Assembly: GCA_023405565.1 (NCBI GenBank)
Contig: JAEXXW010000672.1
Span: 1 to 6,514, forward strand
Source of the DNA: Pseudomonadota bacterium
Lineage (GTDB): Bacteria; Pseudomonadota; Alphaproteobacteria; Rhizobiales; Xanthobacteraceae
Reading direction: 5' to 3'
DNA: 6,514 bases
Position numbers and translations under genes: made by a program. The notes under the pieces are model-generated. The model was not told the DNA's origin and did no database searches. It saw only the letters and a program-made list of their open reading frames with translations. Of the stretch, positions 5,866 through 6,514 are shown piece after piece. How positions within the stretch are numbered: the first letter of the stretch is position 1; each line of letters starts with the position of its first letter.

Positions 5866-6514
5866 GCTCTTACCACTCGTCTCGAATTCCGACAAAGCCA
5901 AGCGCTGGTGATGACGCCGCAGCTGATGCAGGCCATCAAGCTGCTGCAGCTCTCAAATCTGGACCTGATGGCCTATGTCGAGGAGGAGCTCGAGAAAAAC
6001 CCGCTCCTTGAGCGTGTCAGTGACGATGACGGCCCTGCCTCGCCGATGGAGGCGGGAGCCGGCGACACCCCGGGCCGGGATTCCGTAAATGAAGCGGCCG
6101 GTGACTGGATGGGTGACGATCTCACCACCAGCCGCAACGCTATGGAAGACGAACTTGGCACTCGCTTGGACAACGTGTTTCCCGAGGACGGTGGGACCGG
6201 AATTGCGTCGGCCCGCAACGACGACGCAACCGCCGCGCATTCCGAATGGGCCAGTGTCGGCACCGGCGGACGCGAGGACGGCGAATACAATCTCGAAGCC
6301 TTTGTCTCGACTGAACAAACGCTGACAGATTATCTTGCCGAACAGCTCGCGCTTGCGGTGACCGATCCCGCGCGCCGCATGATCGGTCAGCATCTGATCG
6401 ATCTGGTCGATGAGGCCGGTTACTTGAGCGGCGATCTGCAATCCGTTGCTGACAAGCTGGGAGCAGCGCTCGCCGATGTCGAAGCCGTTTTGGCGATTCT
6501 GCAGAGCTTCGATC
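5863..6514 (+). CDS. rpoN: RNA polymerase sigma-54 factor RpoN (N-terminal 217 residues; 3' end outside window)
   Basis: Sigma-54 directs RNA polymerase to -24/-12 promoters, typically of nitrogen and carbon metabolism genes, and needs AAA+ activators to open the promoter. The frame from ATG 5863 stays open to the end of the window. Region I is clear in residues 1-50: MALTTRLEFRQSQALVMTPQ followed by LMQAIKLLQLSNLDL and the EEELEKNPLLE segment, a glutamine/leucine-rich activator-interaction region. Residues 52-145 form the acidic, poorly conserved region II. The core-binding region III begins near residue 150 with TLTDYLAEQLAL and DEAGYLSGDL. The DNA-binding part and the RpoN box lie beyond the window. 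AGGG at 5847-5850 is 12 bases from the ATG, a long spacing that the upstream hairpin could explain. Position after lptB is the usual arrangement in Rhizobiales and in many other proteobacteria. Confidence 0.96.
   Translation, partial: MALTTRLEFRQSQALVMTPQLMQAIKLLQLSNLDLMAYVEEELEKNPLLERVSDDDGPASPMEAGAGDTPGRDSVNEAAGDWMGDDLTTSRNAMEDELGTRLDNVFPEDGGTGIASARNDDATAAHSEWASVGTGGREDGEYNLEAFVSTEQTLTDYLAEQLALAVTDPARRMIGQHLIDLVDEAGYLSGDLQSVADKLGAALADVEAVLAILQSFD

Noticed and set aside
5718..6011. Plus-strand frame from the end of lptB into rpoN
   Set aside because: It is out of frame with both well-supported genes, and the part over rpoN overlaps conserved region I codons in another frame.
6155..6172. Sigma-54-like promoter (TTGGCACT...TTGG) inside rpoN, suggesting autoregulation
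   Set aside because: The -12 GC element is wrong in sequence and spacing, and the site is within the coding region. A similar TTTGGCACG at 5055 in lptB also fails at the -12 position.

Overview
The window reads as chromosomal DNA of an alphaproteobacterium of the Hyphomicrobiales (Rhizobiales), most likely near the Bradyrhizobium/Rhodopseudomonas/Afipia group. The reasons are the order lptC-lptA-lptB-rpoN, a short alphaproteobacterial NrnC-type DEDDy nuclease just upstream, an LptB with a long proline-rich N-terminal extension, and GC-rich codon use throughout. The genus is an inference from gene order and remembered protein similarity; no search was run. All seven main genes are on the + strand.

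Layout: (1) 3-2167, two closely spaced genes that look like the end of a surface-glycan or accessory operon: the C-terminal part of a radical SAM protein with a SPASM-like cysteine region, then a family 4 glycosyltransferase 17 bases later. (2) 2168-2370, a 203-base gap with a 13-bp direct repeat at the glycosyltransferase stop codon, a possible 40-codon small ORF and a hairpin. (3) 2371-2985, nrnC, the alphaproteobacterial dinucleotidase usually labelled ribonuclease D. (4) 2986-3090, a short gap dominated by an 11-bp dyad. (5) 3091-5740, the lipopolysaccharide transport genes lptC, lptA and lptB; lptC and lptA overlap by ATGA. (6) 5741-5862, a probable terminator followed by a hairpin that buries the rpoN start codon. 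(7) 5863 to the window end, the first 217 codons of rpoN (sigma-54).

How the genes work together: LptB is the cytoplasmic ATPase that, with LptF and LptG (not in this window), extracts LPS from the inner membrane. LptC is the membrane-anchored periplasmic receptor and LptA the soluble bridge towards LptD/E. The upstream glycosyltransferase could contribute to a surface polysaccharide, but nothing ties it directly to the Lpt genes. NrnC finishes RNA turnover by cleaving dinucleotides and has no direct link to LPS.

I see no CRISPR array, insertion sequence, tRNA, rRNA or undescribed multi-gene system. The most useful non-coding signals are the hairpin that places the rpoN AUG in a perfect 8-bp stem with the ribosome-binding sequence in its loop, and the dyad with three related half-sites just before lptC.
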